Source: a virus
DNA length: 36,378 nt
IMG/VR virus record: IMGVR_UViG_3300025941_000427
Coordinates: 1-36,378 of that record
Direction: 5' to 3' (one strand)
Shown one piece after another: positions 25,070-33,202 of the stretch (within the stretch, counting starts at the first letter, position 1; the number at the start of each line of letters is the position of its first letter). The notes below the pieces were generated by a model that was not told where the DNA came from, did not search any database, and was given only the letters and a program-made list of their open reading frames with translations. Made by a program: the position numbers and the translations under genes.

Positions 25070-25077
25070 CATTTATA
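25070..25077 (-). promoter_or_regulatory. TATAAATG, near match to a T4-type late box
   Basis: On the minus strand this octamer lies 37-44 bases before the 24104-25033 start codon in a 63-base gap. It differs from TATAAATA at the last base only. Confidence 0.3.
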
Positions 25078-25096
25078 TGTAGTAATATCCGCAGTT

Positions 25097-26656
25097 TTAA
25101 ATATTCCATTTATCTTCATAGATGAGACTTTCCGGTCCCAAAGTTCCATAATCTGGATTCATTTCATCAATTATGGTATCTTCTTCTTCCGAATGGTTAA
25201 ACCCATCTGGCAAGCCGTATAAATCTGAATCTTGTTCATGAGATAAGTATTTATCCATTATTTGGCTTAATAATTCTTCATCTACCGAATCACCATCTTC
25301 CTCATAGTCGCGGCCATAATTTAAGGTAGTTGGTGGTTTACCCTCAAAGTCAGGGTAGAATAGGGGAGGCTCGCCTCCACCAATTTCGGTGGCGTGCATA
25401 AAACTGGAGTTATCTCCTAGATTTGGGAATCCAGGGAAAGTACTCATATCACCAGGTTCACCTTCAGGTCCAAGCATAAAAAGCCTCTGAAAAGAAGCGT
25501 CGTCATGCTCAGGAGGAAGGGTCTCAATTTCATCATCTATTGGAAAATCAATAGCAGTTTTCATAATTTGCGAAATTAATTCGGCACGTGCTTTGATTTG
25601 AGGATTTTTCTTGGTAATTTCCCCACTGTCCTCAATCCAGGAATCATCAGCCTTGTACTTGTCCTTCATCTTCTTGCGCTTGGCCTTTAGAAATTCAGAG
25701 ACGCTTTTATACTTTTCCATGGAGTGCCAACCGGCTCCGGGGCCGATGTGCTCGAATCCAGGGATGTCGTAAAGGTCGTAATTACGATAGAAGGGTTCCT
25801 TGAAGCGCGTTTGATTGACAATGGCTGGGTCAGACTTGTATTTTTTCTTTTTAGGAGCTGGCTCATTAACACCACCCCCGCCTTGGAAATAAGCCTGCTT
25901 TGGCATCCCCTTAGCTTTCATATAGTATGGTTGAACTACTTCGGTAATTGGAATCTCTTCCCATAAATTCATTTTGCTAATATAGAAAGCGGCCTTATCA
26001 GCATCACGATTAAATGCTTCATTCAATTTTTCAGTCATTGCTTTTTCACTAGCAATTTTAACTGAAGATGGATTTCTAGTAACGTAATCAATGATACTTT
26101 GATCAATATCAAAATCTAATTTGGAAGCTAAATAAATAGCTCTAATTACTCTATTCTTGTTAGAAGTTAAAGTAATTTCTGGAGACAAACAAGTTTTGAT
26201 TTTTCTTTCCTTAATATCTTGAAAGCCTTTGTGAGTTGGATCTATTAGATTTTTAAGATCTAAAGACAATAGTAGAGCGTTACAGGTAAAATCCCTGCTA
26301 AACATCTCTTTTTGCATCTCAGTTGGGCGAGCAATTCCTTGCTTAGCAAGAATGGCATCAATATTTGGTACATTAAAATTGGAAGAAAAGTCCATTTTAA
26401 ATGAACCAATGTAAATGGAACTATGACCATCATCATGATCTCTTCTAGTTACATTGTATTTTTTGCCTAAAATAGTGCCGAATTCTGAAGATAAATATCC
26501 AACTGTCTTGTCACCAGTTGTAATGTCTAAATCCGAAATATTCTCCAAGTGCTTGAGATAGCGATCTCTAGGCGTACCACCGCAGATATAGGCTTCAGAT
26601 GAGCCTATTTTCTTTTGGGTATCCTGCATTTGTTGGAGAAGTTCTCGAAGTTTCAT
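25097..26656 (-). CDS. tRNA nucleotidyltransferase-like enzyme with virion-type extension
   Basis: The first ~245 residues are a class II nucleotidyltransferase of the CCA-adding/poly(A) polymerase type: GGTPRD (26-31), catalytic Asp pair D42/D44 in SDLDI, RRDHDDGH, RDFTCNAL (121-128) and the R-V-I-R-A...K-L-x-F-x-I-D element (169-184). It should add nucleotides to RNA 3' ends. The rest is not the usual tRNA-binding body. Residues 252-332 are the YFQG module also found twice in the scaffold (PKQAYFQGGGGVNEP, later GPGAGWH...SEFLKAKRKKM), and the tail is long and acidic. The start codon is not backed by a clear ribosome site. This placement and fusion suggest a virion-packaged or assembly-linked RNA-modifying enzyme, though a role in repairing host or phage tRNAs is the family default. 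Confidence 0.8.
   Translation of the reverse strand: MKLRELLQQMQDTQKKIGSSEAYICGGTPRDRYLKHLENISDLDITTGDKTVGYLSSEFGTILGKKYNVTRRDHDDGHSSIYIGSFKMDFSSNFNVPNIDAILAKQGIARPTEMQKEMFSRDFTCNALLLSLDLKNLIDPTHKGFQDIKERKIKTCLSPEITLTSNKNRVIRAIYLASKLDFDIDQSIIDYVTRNPSSVKIASEKAMTEKLNEAFNRDADKAAFYISKMNLWEEIPITEVVQPYYMKAKGMPKQAYFQGGGGVNEPAPKKKKYKSDPAIVNQTRFKEPFYRNYDLYDIPGFEHIGPGAGWHSMEKYKSVSEFLKAKRKKMKDKYKADDSWIEDSGEITKKNPQIKARAELISQIMKTAIDFPIDDEIETLPPEHDDASFQRLFMLGPEGEPGDMSTFPGFPNLGDNSSFMHATEIGGGEPPLFYPDFEGKPPTTLNYGRDYEEDGDSVDEELLSQIMDKYLSHEQDSDLYGLPDGFNHSEEEDTIIDEMNPDYGTLGPESLIYEDKWNI
25661..25903 (-). repeat. Third copy of the YFQG module, in the nucleotidyltransferase
   Basis: Encodes KQAYFQGGGGVNEP followed by a Lys-rich stretch and a block around FEHIGPGAGWH...SEFLKAKRKK, aligned with FPGVGPVDGMH...SDELKRKEM of the scaffold copies. 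The first ~41 bases are about 78% identical to copy A by eye. Confidence 0.65.
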
Positions 26657-26664
26657 TCATTTGT

Positions 26665-28494
26665 TTAGGCTGGAGGTGGTGGAGCTTTCGGAGGGGCTGC
26701 TACTGGTGGAGGAGCGGCTGGGGCACCTAAGTCTTCTTCAATTTCAACTTCTGGTGTCTCTTTAGCATTACCGGCTAATTCAGCAGCTTCCTGATCTTTT
26801 CTCATCTGCTTACGAGCCTTTTCTTTTTCTTCATCAGATTGTAGCTTGTTTTTAATACCAGCTACTTCTGGACTCTCGGGTACGTTACCGCCCTTAAGAT
26901 CAACGTCCTTAGTGGATAGAGCACCACGTAGTTTTGAAAGAATATCTTCTACACGGCTAGAGATATAGTTGTTGGATTCTAGAGCTTTGTTTTGAGCTTC
27001 AGAAAGAGATGGGAAATAAGATGCTAATCCCTTGCTGTCTAACATCATATCTACAAGAGCTAGTCTTCTAGGAATTTCTCTAACTTTAAATACCTTAGCC
27101 AAGTCTTCTAACTCAGCTACGATATCGGAGATGGAAACATTAGCCATCATAGAGTCCATCTTAGCGTTAAAGTCGCCACCACCCGTATCCGTCTTTTCAC
27201 CTTCTGGTGGGGCGGTAGGGGCAGCAATTTCATCTTCTGTTACTTCAATAGGCTCTTCTGCAACCTCTGGAGCGGCAGGCTCTTCAGCGGCAGGTGGGGC
27301 CACTGGTGCTGGATTTAGTGGAGCTGGTGCAGGAGTAGTCGTCATTGGTTCAGCAGCCTGAGCCTCTGTAACTAGTAACTCATCATCCGCTTCGTTAACC
27401 TCAAGAGAATCTTCAACCTCTAAATCATCTTCTACCTTGCTGTCATCGCTTGGAGAGAAGTTTACCTTTTCCAATCCCTTTAGGAATTTTTCAATTCCAG
27501 GAGGCGCACTCTTCTCGCTTTGAGGCATGGTAACATTTCCATCTGGTTGAGCTGGGGTACCAGCACCGCCTGATGGGACGCCTGGATTTCCGGCCCCGGT
27601 TGGATCTGGTGGTGGCGTTGGAGTTGGAGCTTGGGCTACAGAATATAGAACGCCAGCAGCTTTAGTAAAACCTTGTTTGATTAAAACATTAGCCTGACGG
27701 ATAATCATATCTTCATACAATCTAGTAGAAGAACTAATCTTATTTACCATTTGAATTTTCTTCTTAAGTTGATAAATAGATTCTAATAGACTTTCAAATT
27801 CTTTTCCTGCGAATAAGTGGCCGTCTTTAGAACGAAGCAATTTTTCGGCAGAGTCTAAACGACCAATAATTTTGTTTCTTTGCTTCTCAATGATGTCTCT
27901 TCTTTCAGACTCATCAGTAGCGCGACTCTTGGCAAAATCGATATCTGCTCCGGAAACTTCAGGGGCAGGGGCAGGCGACTTATCTGCATCGATAGGTAGG
28001 GCATATCCTGGAAGTTCTGGATTTTGGTACCACTTTTTTGGACCAGACTCCTCGAACCATAGTTGTGCAAATTTATACTTCATATGATCTCCCGCCTCAT
28101 AGAATTTAACCCAGTTAAGAAAATCAAAAGTTTCCATGACATTCCAACCAGAAGTTACTCTGCGAATAGCTGTTACTCTGTTTTCGCCAGACTTTTCTTT
28201 ACGGTAGATATCACTAATGGCCTGTAACCACTTCTGGGTGTCATGCTGTCCAGGGACGTGCATGTACACCTCTGTGTTTGGATAAGCCTTTCTTTTGCTA
28301 AAATCCAATCGTGGAATTGATTCAGGATCAAACTTTCCATAATCAATACCATATTGATCAAAAAATTCCATTAACTTTTCAAGTTTAGGCTGCATCTCCT
28401 CCGTCACCTCTAATTCTTTATCAGAATAAGGGCGCTTGGCCAAATCTGGTTTTGGCGGATCCTGTAGTTTTGAAAAGCGATTGATGGAACTCAT
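26665..28494 (-). CDS. Large virion-block protein with Pro-rich linkers
   Basis: The protein has 609 residues. An N-terminal globular part (about 30-170, with YMHVPGQHDTQKWL and many aromatic residues) is followed by a helical part ending in QANVLIKQGFTKAAGVLYSVAQ (267-288), the hairpin motif seen elsewhere here. Two Pro/Ala-rich disordered linkers flank an acidic segment and a second helical domain (about 430-520). The protein ends in a poly-Pro tail (APPKAPPPPA), as the portal does. The start overlaps the upstream stop by ATGA. No named family. Probably structural or assembly. Confidence 0.5.
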   Translation of the reverse strand: MSSINRFSKLQDPPKPDLAKRPYSDKELEVTEEMQPKLEKLMEFFDQYGIDYGKFDPESIPRLDFSKRKAYPNTEVYMHVPGQHDTQKWLQAISDIYRKEKSGENRVTAIRRVTSGWNVMETFDFLNWVKFYEAGDHMKYKFAQLWFEESGPKKWYQNPELPGYALPIDADKSPAPAPEVSGADIDFAKSRATDESERRDIIEKQRNKIIGRLDSAEKLLRSKDGHLFAGKEFESLLESIYQLKKKIQMVNKISSSTRLYEDMIIRQANVLIKQGFTKAAGVLYSVAQAPTPTPPPDPTGAGNPGVPSGGAGTPAQPDGNVTMPQSEKSAPPGIEKFLKGLEKVNFSPSDDSKVEDDLEVEDSLEVNEADDELLVTEAQAAEPMTTTPAPAPLNPAPVAPPAAEEPAAPEVAEEPIEVTEDEIAAPTAPPEGEKTDTGGGDFNAKMDSMMANVSISDIVAELEDLAKVFKVREIPRRLALVDMMLDSKGLASYFPSLSEAQNKALESNNYISSRVEDILSKLRGALSTKDVDLKGGNVPESPEVAGIKNKLQSDEEKEKARKQMRKDQEAAELAGNAKETPEVEIEEDLGAPAAPPPVAAPPKAPPPPA

Positions 28495-29252
28495 AACTCG
28501 TTGATTTTCTTGTTGATGGTTTCGTTAAGGAGTTTTGCTTCGGCAAGCTTCATTTCTTGTGAAGGTGCTGTTTCAGGGGTTGGAGGCTTCAATTTGGACA
28601 TTTTTTCATTAAAAACTTCCAAAAAGTACATAGAAGTCTCTAAATCCATCTGAGACAAAACTTCTTTGATTACATCATGAAATACAGAAATATGCTGATC
28701 TACGACCTGCAAAGTCACGTTATGTTGAATAATTTGGTCAGGAGTGCGCCCTTCCTTCCATTTATGATACTTATCCAATAAGTTACCCAAAGCATCAATG
28801 TATTCAATCAATACACGCTCAACCTTGGTATTAATATCGTTTGGATTATCCTGCACAATATCATAAATTTGGGCAACACGAGCCTCAACATTGATGGCCA
28901 TCTTAGCCATAATGGTATCAATATCTAATTCGTTATTGGCAATCTTTACTAAAGCATCTTTATACGATGGATTACTCTTAACAGCCAAATCTAATTGATC
29001 GGTTGAATTGGTAGTAATAGCTCCCTTTACTTTTGAAAGGTCTTGCATTACATCATTATAAAAATCCAAATAAGTATTTTGGAATGACTTAATCAGTTTT
29101 TCTGATAAAACAAATTTAGCTTCGCTAACGTTTGTGTACTTTGCTTTTAACCAATCATGGATATCGGTTGGTGAGCTACCAATTACCAACTTAGAGATAA
29201 TTTCGTCTTTATCTGGATGCTCCAGAATTTTCTTGTAAGTTAGTTTGCTCAT
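28491..29252 (-). CDS. Helical protein; possible small terminase candidate
   Basis: A 253-residue all-helical protein. The first ~50 residues (KDEIISKLVIGSSPTDIHDWLKAKY) read like a helix-turn-helix that picks DNA, followed by a long helical bundle. That plan fits phage small terminase subunits, but there is no signature residue to prove it, and the gene is five genes upstream of TerL. ALVKIA is a KxA motif. AAGGA precedes the ATG. Alternative: a coiled-coil scaffold or adaptor. Confidence 0.45.
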   Translation of the reverse strand: MSKLTYKKILEHPDKDEIISKLVIGSSPTDIHDWLKAKYTNVSEAKFVLSEKLIKSFQNTYLDFYNDVMQDLSKVKGAITTNSTDQLDLAVKSNPSYKDALVKIANNELDIDTIMAKMAINVEARVAQIYDIVQDNPNDINTKVERVLIEYIDALGNLLDKYHKWKEGRTPDQIIQHNVTLQVVDQHISVFHDVIKEVLSQMDLETSMYFLEVFNEKMSKLKPPTPETAPSQEMKLAEAKLLNETINKKINEL

Positions 29253-29261
29253 TTAATTCCT

Positions 29262-29972
29262 TCATGGCTTATTATATCCTAATCTGCCTTCACGGGTATC
29301 AAAGATGGCATGATAAGGAACATTAAGACCTTGAGTCTGTTGAGCAACATCACCACCAGGAACCTTAGCTCCGTTATTTAATTCAAAACCGGTTTCAAAG
29401 TTGTAAGACTTCTTATCTAATTCGCATTGCCACATGTGCTCGCCTACGCGCGCAATCTGGACGCCTGGATGATCTGGACAGTATCTAGTGCTCAAAGGAG
29501 CCTCTAAAATATCGTACTGCTTGGTCATTTGGCTCTTATCAATTGCTTTTTCTGATTCGCCAATCTTATTGGTATCGTGAAGCTCTTTACGAGGATTCTC
29601 GTACTTCTTCTTTAACTCTTCGGTTCTAGCGTCTAACAAATCCTTGCGACCTTCAACTGGAGGAGCAGCAATAGATAGAAGTAACTCATCTAGAACGGAA
29701 GCTTGCTTTTTAAGAGCTGGGTCACCAGAGGCATCAAAGGCCGCAGCTAGGGCAGCAATTTCTTCAATGGCTTGTGGGGTAATTTTGGACTCTTCAGGTG
29801 GTTCCATTTCGCTGACTTGTTCAGCAGCGTTCTTTAATAGAGCGGCAGCTAGAACACAAGATTCAGCTACAACCTTCATGCTACCCTCGTGGTATTCGGC
29901 TAGCAGGACGGCTTCATTGTTTGGGCTTTCCAACCAGGAAGCGATTGCGCTTAACATTTCAGAAATTCTCAT
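29262..29972 (-). CDS. Virion-block protein with CPDHPG zinc-like C-terminal domain
   Basis: The protein has 236 residues. The N-terminal half is helical and Ala-rich (two hairpins, with LKKQAS at 87-92). Residues 161-196 (STRYCPDHPGVQIARVGEHMWQC, then a Y-N-F-x-T-G-F end) form a small beta domain with C165, H168 and C183. I have the impression that this type of domain recurs at the ends of many uncharacterised phage proteins. The tail carries FDTREGRLGY; a similar FDSREGRAAL segment lies in the scaffold. Possibly a structural or zinc-binding virion factor. Confidence 0.5.
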   Translation of the reverse strand: MRISEMLSAIASWLESPNNEAVLLAEYHEGSMKVVAESCVLAAALLKNAAEQVSEMEPPEESKITPQAIEEIAALAAAFDASGDPALKKQASVLDELLLSIAAPPVEGRKDLLDARTEELKKKYENPRKELHDTNKIGESEKAIDKSQMTKQYDILEAPLSTRYCPDHPGVQIARVGEHMWQCELDKKSYNFETGFELNNGAKVPGGDVAQQTQGLNVPYHAIFDTREGRLGYNKP

Positions 29973-29975
29973 CGT

Positions 29976-30941
29976 TTACTCCTCTCCCTCATCAACACCT
30001 TCTTGTTTTTGCTTCTTTCTCTCATGCATCTGCTTGCTCCATTCTTCCTCAGGAGGAAGTTGGTTTAGCTGTTGCTGAGCCTGCTCTTCGGGTGCTTCAA
30101 ATAAAGGAGCATTAGTGGCCATTCGTTCGGCATGTTCTTTAAAAATTTGTGCAAGCTGCATTTTGACTGAAGCTTCATCCCTAGGAGAATGACCTCTCTT
30201 TAAGGCGTTAATAACGGTATGAATCTGTTCCTTAAATGAAGGGTCATTTTCAAAAGCAATTCTCCAGTCATCATTTGATTGAATACCAAACTCCAAACCA
30301 TATTGTCTAATAAATGGAGTAATATCATATTCAGACAACGGGGCCCTACGTGGCTTCAACCTTGGTCTGTCGTAAGTTCTGTACTCATTCTCAGCATCTT
30401 CAATGGCTTCTTCTGATTTTCCAGATTCCATCATCTTTAATTTATTTAGATTAAAGAGTCCATCAGAAATAATACCGTAAAGATTAATTAAACCAGTTCT
30501 AGCCTTGGCGTATTGTCCACCCTTTTGTCTTTCGTCATGTTTCTTAGCTGCTGGGACTAAAAAGTAAACCAACATAGAAACAGATGGAAAATCTTGCTTT
30601 CCTCTATCATCAGCCTTCATTTGGCTATCAATAAGGGCTTTCATTTCACGAAACTTAGCTCTTAGAGTCTTTAAATCAACAGTAGCTTGATTTACTTTAA
30701 GAACGTCAATCGTATTAAGTAAAGATTTAGTAAAGTTGTAACCTGCTTCGGCTAACTTTTCATCAGGCGTGTTGGCGCCGGCCACTCCTGATTCGGCACA
30801 AGAGCGAAGGATATTAAATCTTTTATTAGCAATTTCCCATAGCTGGGTAATAGAACGGCGAACATCGCCTTCAATCTCTTCAGGCTTAGCGGCGACCTTG
30901 TATTTGTACGCTAACAGTTCGGCTAACCTAATCATTTTCAT
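29976..30941 (-). CDS. Helical virion-block protein, unknown
   Basis: A 321-residue protein with an N-terminal KVAAKPEE motif and a mostly alpha-helical body. It has basic patches (LKPRRAPLSEYD) and a Gln/Glu-rich C-terminus ending in an acidic tail. No recognised catalytic residues. It is joined to its neighbours by 3-base gaps, so it is almost certainly co-translated. Role open: internal head protein or assembly factor. Confidence 0.45.
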   Translation of the reverse strand: MKMIRLAELLAYKYKVAAKPEEIEGDVRRSITQLWEIANKRFNILRSCAESGVAGANTPDEKLAEAGYNFTKSLLNTIDVLKVNQATVDLKTLRAKFREMKALIDSQMKADDRGKQDFPSVSMLVYFLVPAAKKHDERQKGGQYAKARTGLINLYGIISDGLFNLNKLKMMESGKSEEAIEDAENEYRTYDRPRLKPRRAPLSEYDITPFIRQYGLEFGIQSNDDWRIAFENDPSFKEQIHTVINALKRGHSPRDEASVKMQLAQIFKEHAERMATNAPLFEAPEEQAQQQLNQLPPEEEWSKQMHERKKQKQEGVDEGEE

Positions 30942-30944
30942 AGA

Positions 30945-32558
30945 TCACCCGAAGATTTTAGAGTTATTGAAAACGGCTCCTTCGTAAGTTTCATCCATTC
31001 CTCTACGATAAAGTGGTCTGCAATTTCCATCCTTATCTTGGTATACCTTGTGAGCTGGTAGGCCGGTATGGGCACAAACAGGGTGCTCACTAGTAGAGGT
31101 CTTAATCATATGGGAACACTTAGATGGTGCGGAAGCTTCCTTCTTGTTGCCAGACAAACCCTGCATCAACAACTGGAATCCAGTTGCATAAGCCTTGGTG
31201 TCACCTGATCTAGACAATACATTTAAGGCATCTTCAGCCTTTTCGTTATTTCCCTCAGCAAGAGCGGTTCTTAGGTTGTTAAGTACATCACTTGGCTTCA
31301 ATCCAAATAATGGAGAAGCAGCAGCGGCAGCCTTGAAGTCACTAGCGTTGTTAACATACAAACCGTTAACGCCATCAGCATTAAATGGAGCAACAGTTCC
31401 GTTGCATAGCATTACACTTGGCTTTACTACTTTACCTTCGGCAACCTTGACTGGAACAGTAAATCCAACTCTGCCAGCATCAAGAGCAACGCTGTAGAAA
31501 ATAGTAGCATCATCACTCTTGGTGACTGTTACTTGTGGATTCTTGTGACCATAACCAGTTAGCTCTCTGATAATGTATTCTCTTGCAACCTTGACCTTAT
31601 CGGCTCCAAACTGCCATGCAGCCTGTCCGTAAGGAGAAGTAAATTGCTTTTCAAAAGAAACGAACTCATCATACTTTGGAAGTTCAACTTCCTTAGCGGA
31701 TGCTTCGGCAACCTTTTGTCCAACGATTTGGTTGGTGAAAAATTCAGACTTGCCCTGACGGGTAGCGGTTAGCTTGGTTAATGCAATCTCTGCATCGCTA
31801 ATCTCTCTATTCTCGGAGGCAGCCTTGGTTAGAACAGACAAAATACCAGTGGCATTCATCTTTAGCTTGGTGCCAGCTTGGGTAGTTAAGTAAGTCTTGA
31901 TATTGGTGTGATTTAGTTCTTGTGGGCCAGTGTTACCCATGAAAACAGAAGCTTCAACAACTTTGTTATCTGGTGTTTCAACTGGAATATAAAGACTAGT
32001 GACACCCTTTGGAGTCTCATAGTCAGCTTTGATAACAAGGAACTTATCGTTACCATCATCGACTGCAATTGCAGTTGGTTTCAAGTTCCAGGCATCCAAA
32101 GAACTAGCCACTGAGGCTAATGCTTTGTTAGCTAACTGTTGGGAGTACATCTTCAATGGAGCATGCTTATCAAAAACACTATTAAGTGCATTGGCAAGAA
32201 CGGCATCGCCAACTTCGAAAGGATTAACTTCCTTGGTGGCCTCATCACGCTCAAAAATTTGTGGGGTAGCTAGCTCAGTCATAGTGCCAAGTTCGTTTTG
32301 AAATAATTCAGCGAACTTAGTATTACGAGAATGTAGCTTAGTGTAGAGGGCTTTCAATTCAGCCTTACGAATAAACAAAGTGTTATTAGCTGCCATCTTT
32401 CCAATTACTCTGGACATGGCGCCAATGGTTTGATCACCTGGATAGGCATCAACGGCCTTGGCCAACTTTGCCGCTAGGATTGGAGTAGCAATTCTCTCAT
32501 TGTCTTCCACTGACTTAGCTAGAGAACCTACTAATTGTTGTATTTTGTCGAGGCTCAT
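30945..32558 (-). CDS. Virion-block protein with internal beta-domain duplication
   Basis: I use ATG 32558 (537 residues), not the GTG at 32567, because AGGTG makes the better ribosome site for the ATG. Residues 161-224 and 341-401 look like two copies of one beta-rich domain: each has [LF]-[YT]-[IV]-PV, then KVV-x-x-SV and a Gly/Asn turn followed by N-x-x-x-x-x-x-Y. Helices link and follow them. The C-terminus has C481, C495, C513 with nearby His (CSHM, HPVCAHTGLPAHK), a possible zinc knuckle. It is an early gene of the block and large. A capsid or vertex component is possible, but no capsid fold is evident from sequence. Confidence 0.5.
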   Translation of the reverse strand: MSLDKIQQLVGSLAKSVEDNERIATPILAAKLAKAVDAYPGDQTIGAMSRVIGKMAANNTLFIRKAELKALYTKLHSRNTKFAELFQNELGTMTELATPQIFERDEATKEVNPFEVGDAVLANALNSVFDKHAPLKMYSQQLANKALASVASSLDAWNLKPTAIAVDDGNDKFLVIKADYETPKGVTSLYIPVETPDNKVVEASVFMGNTGPQELNHTNIKTYLTTQAGTKLKMNATGILSVLTKAASENREISDAEIALTKLTATRQGKSEFFTNQIVGQKVAEASAKEVELPKYDEFVSFEKQFTSPYGQAAWQFGADKVKVAREYIIRELTGYGHKNPQVTVTKSDDATIFYSVALDAGRVGFTVPVKVAEGKVVKPSVMLCNGTVAPFNADGVNGLYVNNASDFKAAAAASPLFGLKPSDVLNNLRTALAEGNNEKAEDALNVLSRSGDTKAYATGFQLLMQGLSGNKKEASAPSKCSHMIKTSTSEHPVCAHTGLPAHKVYQDKDGNCRPLYRRGMDETYEGAVFNNSKIFG

Positions 32559-32579
32559 TTTCAGCACCTATTCCGTATG

Positions 32580-33038
32580 TTATACTAACTCAGGGTATTT
32601 ATCTAATACCAATTTTTTAGCTGATTCTGGCAATTGATTCAAAAGAGCTTTGACCAGCTTCTTATTGGTAGCCAACTTAGCAGGCAAATATTCTGGAACT
32701 TTTGAAACTTCACTAGAAGGAATGCCCAACTTATTGGAAGCTACCCTTACGATTGGGTCTCCCTTGTAATACACCTGTAGCTCGCCAGCAGTCTTGCTAA
32801 CTAGTACTTCCCAGTGGTTGGCAGTCTTCTGCTCTTCCTCTGGTTGGTATAAGGCTACAATGTACTCGCCATCTTCAGCGCTTTGTACTTGCCATAAATC
32901 GGCGGCTTTATCACTGTCCTTGAATCTAACAATGTCAAAAGCAACGGTCTCAAGACGGTCTTTTACATCGCTGAGTCTGTAAGCCCTCTTGTAGATCTTG
33001 TTCTCCAAACCTGAGTAATCTATCGAAAATTTTGACAT
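32580..33038 (-). CDS. First gene of the head block, unknown
   Basis: I start at ATG 33038 (152 residues), since GGGAG is 6 bases before it; an ATG 12 bases earlier has no ribosome site. The product is a mixed alpha/beta protein. Its middle (WQVQSAEDGEYIVALYQPEE) is a strand-turn-strand unit and the C-terminus is helical. A KxA-like KTAN occurs at 100-103. It follows a long non-coding stretch with a TATAAT and comes after the strong terminator, so it should be the lead gene of a new transcript. No function can be named. Confidence 0.5.
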   Translation of the reverse strand: MSKFSIDYSGLENKIYKRAYRLSDVKDRLETVAFDIVRFKDSDKAADLWQVQSAEDGEYIVALYQPEEEQKTANHWEVLVSKTAGELQVYYKGDPIVRVASNKLGIPSSEVSKVPEYLPAKLATNKKLVKALLNQLPESAKKLVLDKYPELV

Positions 33039-33092
33039 TACATCTCCCATTAAACAGAATATGCCTTACATAGATAAAGAAATATTGATACG

Positions 33093-33098
33093 ATTATA
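33093..33098 (-). promoter_or_regulatory. Candidate promoter -10 box for the head operon
   Basis: An exact TATAAT (context AAGTCTATAATCGT) lies on the minus strand, just after the 33141-33182 terminator and 55 bases before the first head-block gene. The upstream -35 region is C-rich (ACCCCT) and not TTGACA-like, so a phage-modified polymerase or an activator would be needed. Position is the best argument. Confidence 0.4.
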
Positions 33099-33140
33099 GA
33101 CTTTATTTCGGCCCAAGGGGTACTAATAAGTCCATTTTTA

Positions 33141-33182
33141 AACAAAAATAAAGGGTGTACCCTATTCAAAGGATACACCCTT
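33141..33182 (-). terminator. Strong intrinsic terminator after the sigma-like gene
   Basis: On the minus strand, AAGGGTGTATCC and GGGTACACCCTT form a 12-bp stem (one T-G pair) with an 8-base loop, followed by TATTTTTGTTT. It ends the replication/control transcript and separates it from the head block. On the plus strand the same stem has a much weaker T-rich tail. Confidence 0.85.
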
Positions 33183-33202
33183 ATAACATTTTAGTATTTG
33201 AT

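Noticed and set aside
25880-25900. YFQG as a site for a TEV-like cysteine protease
   Set aside because: The likeness to the TEV recognition sequence is probably chance. No such protease is visible, and the shared module extends well beyond these four residues.
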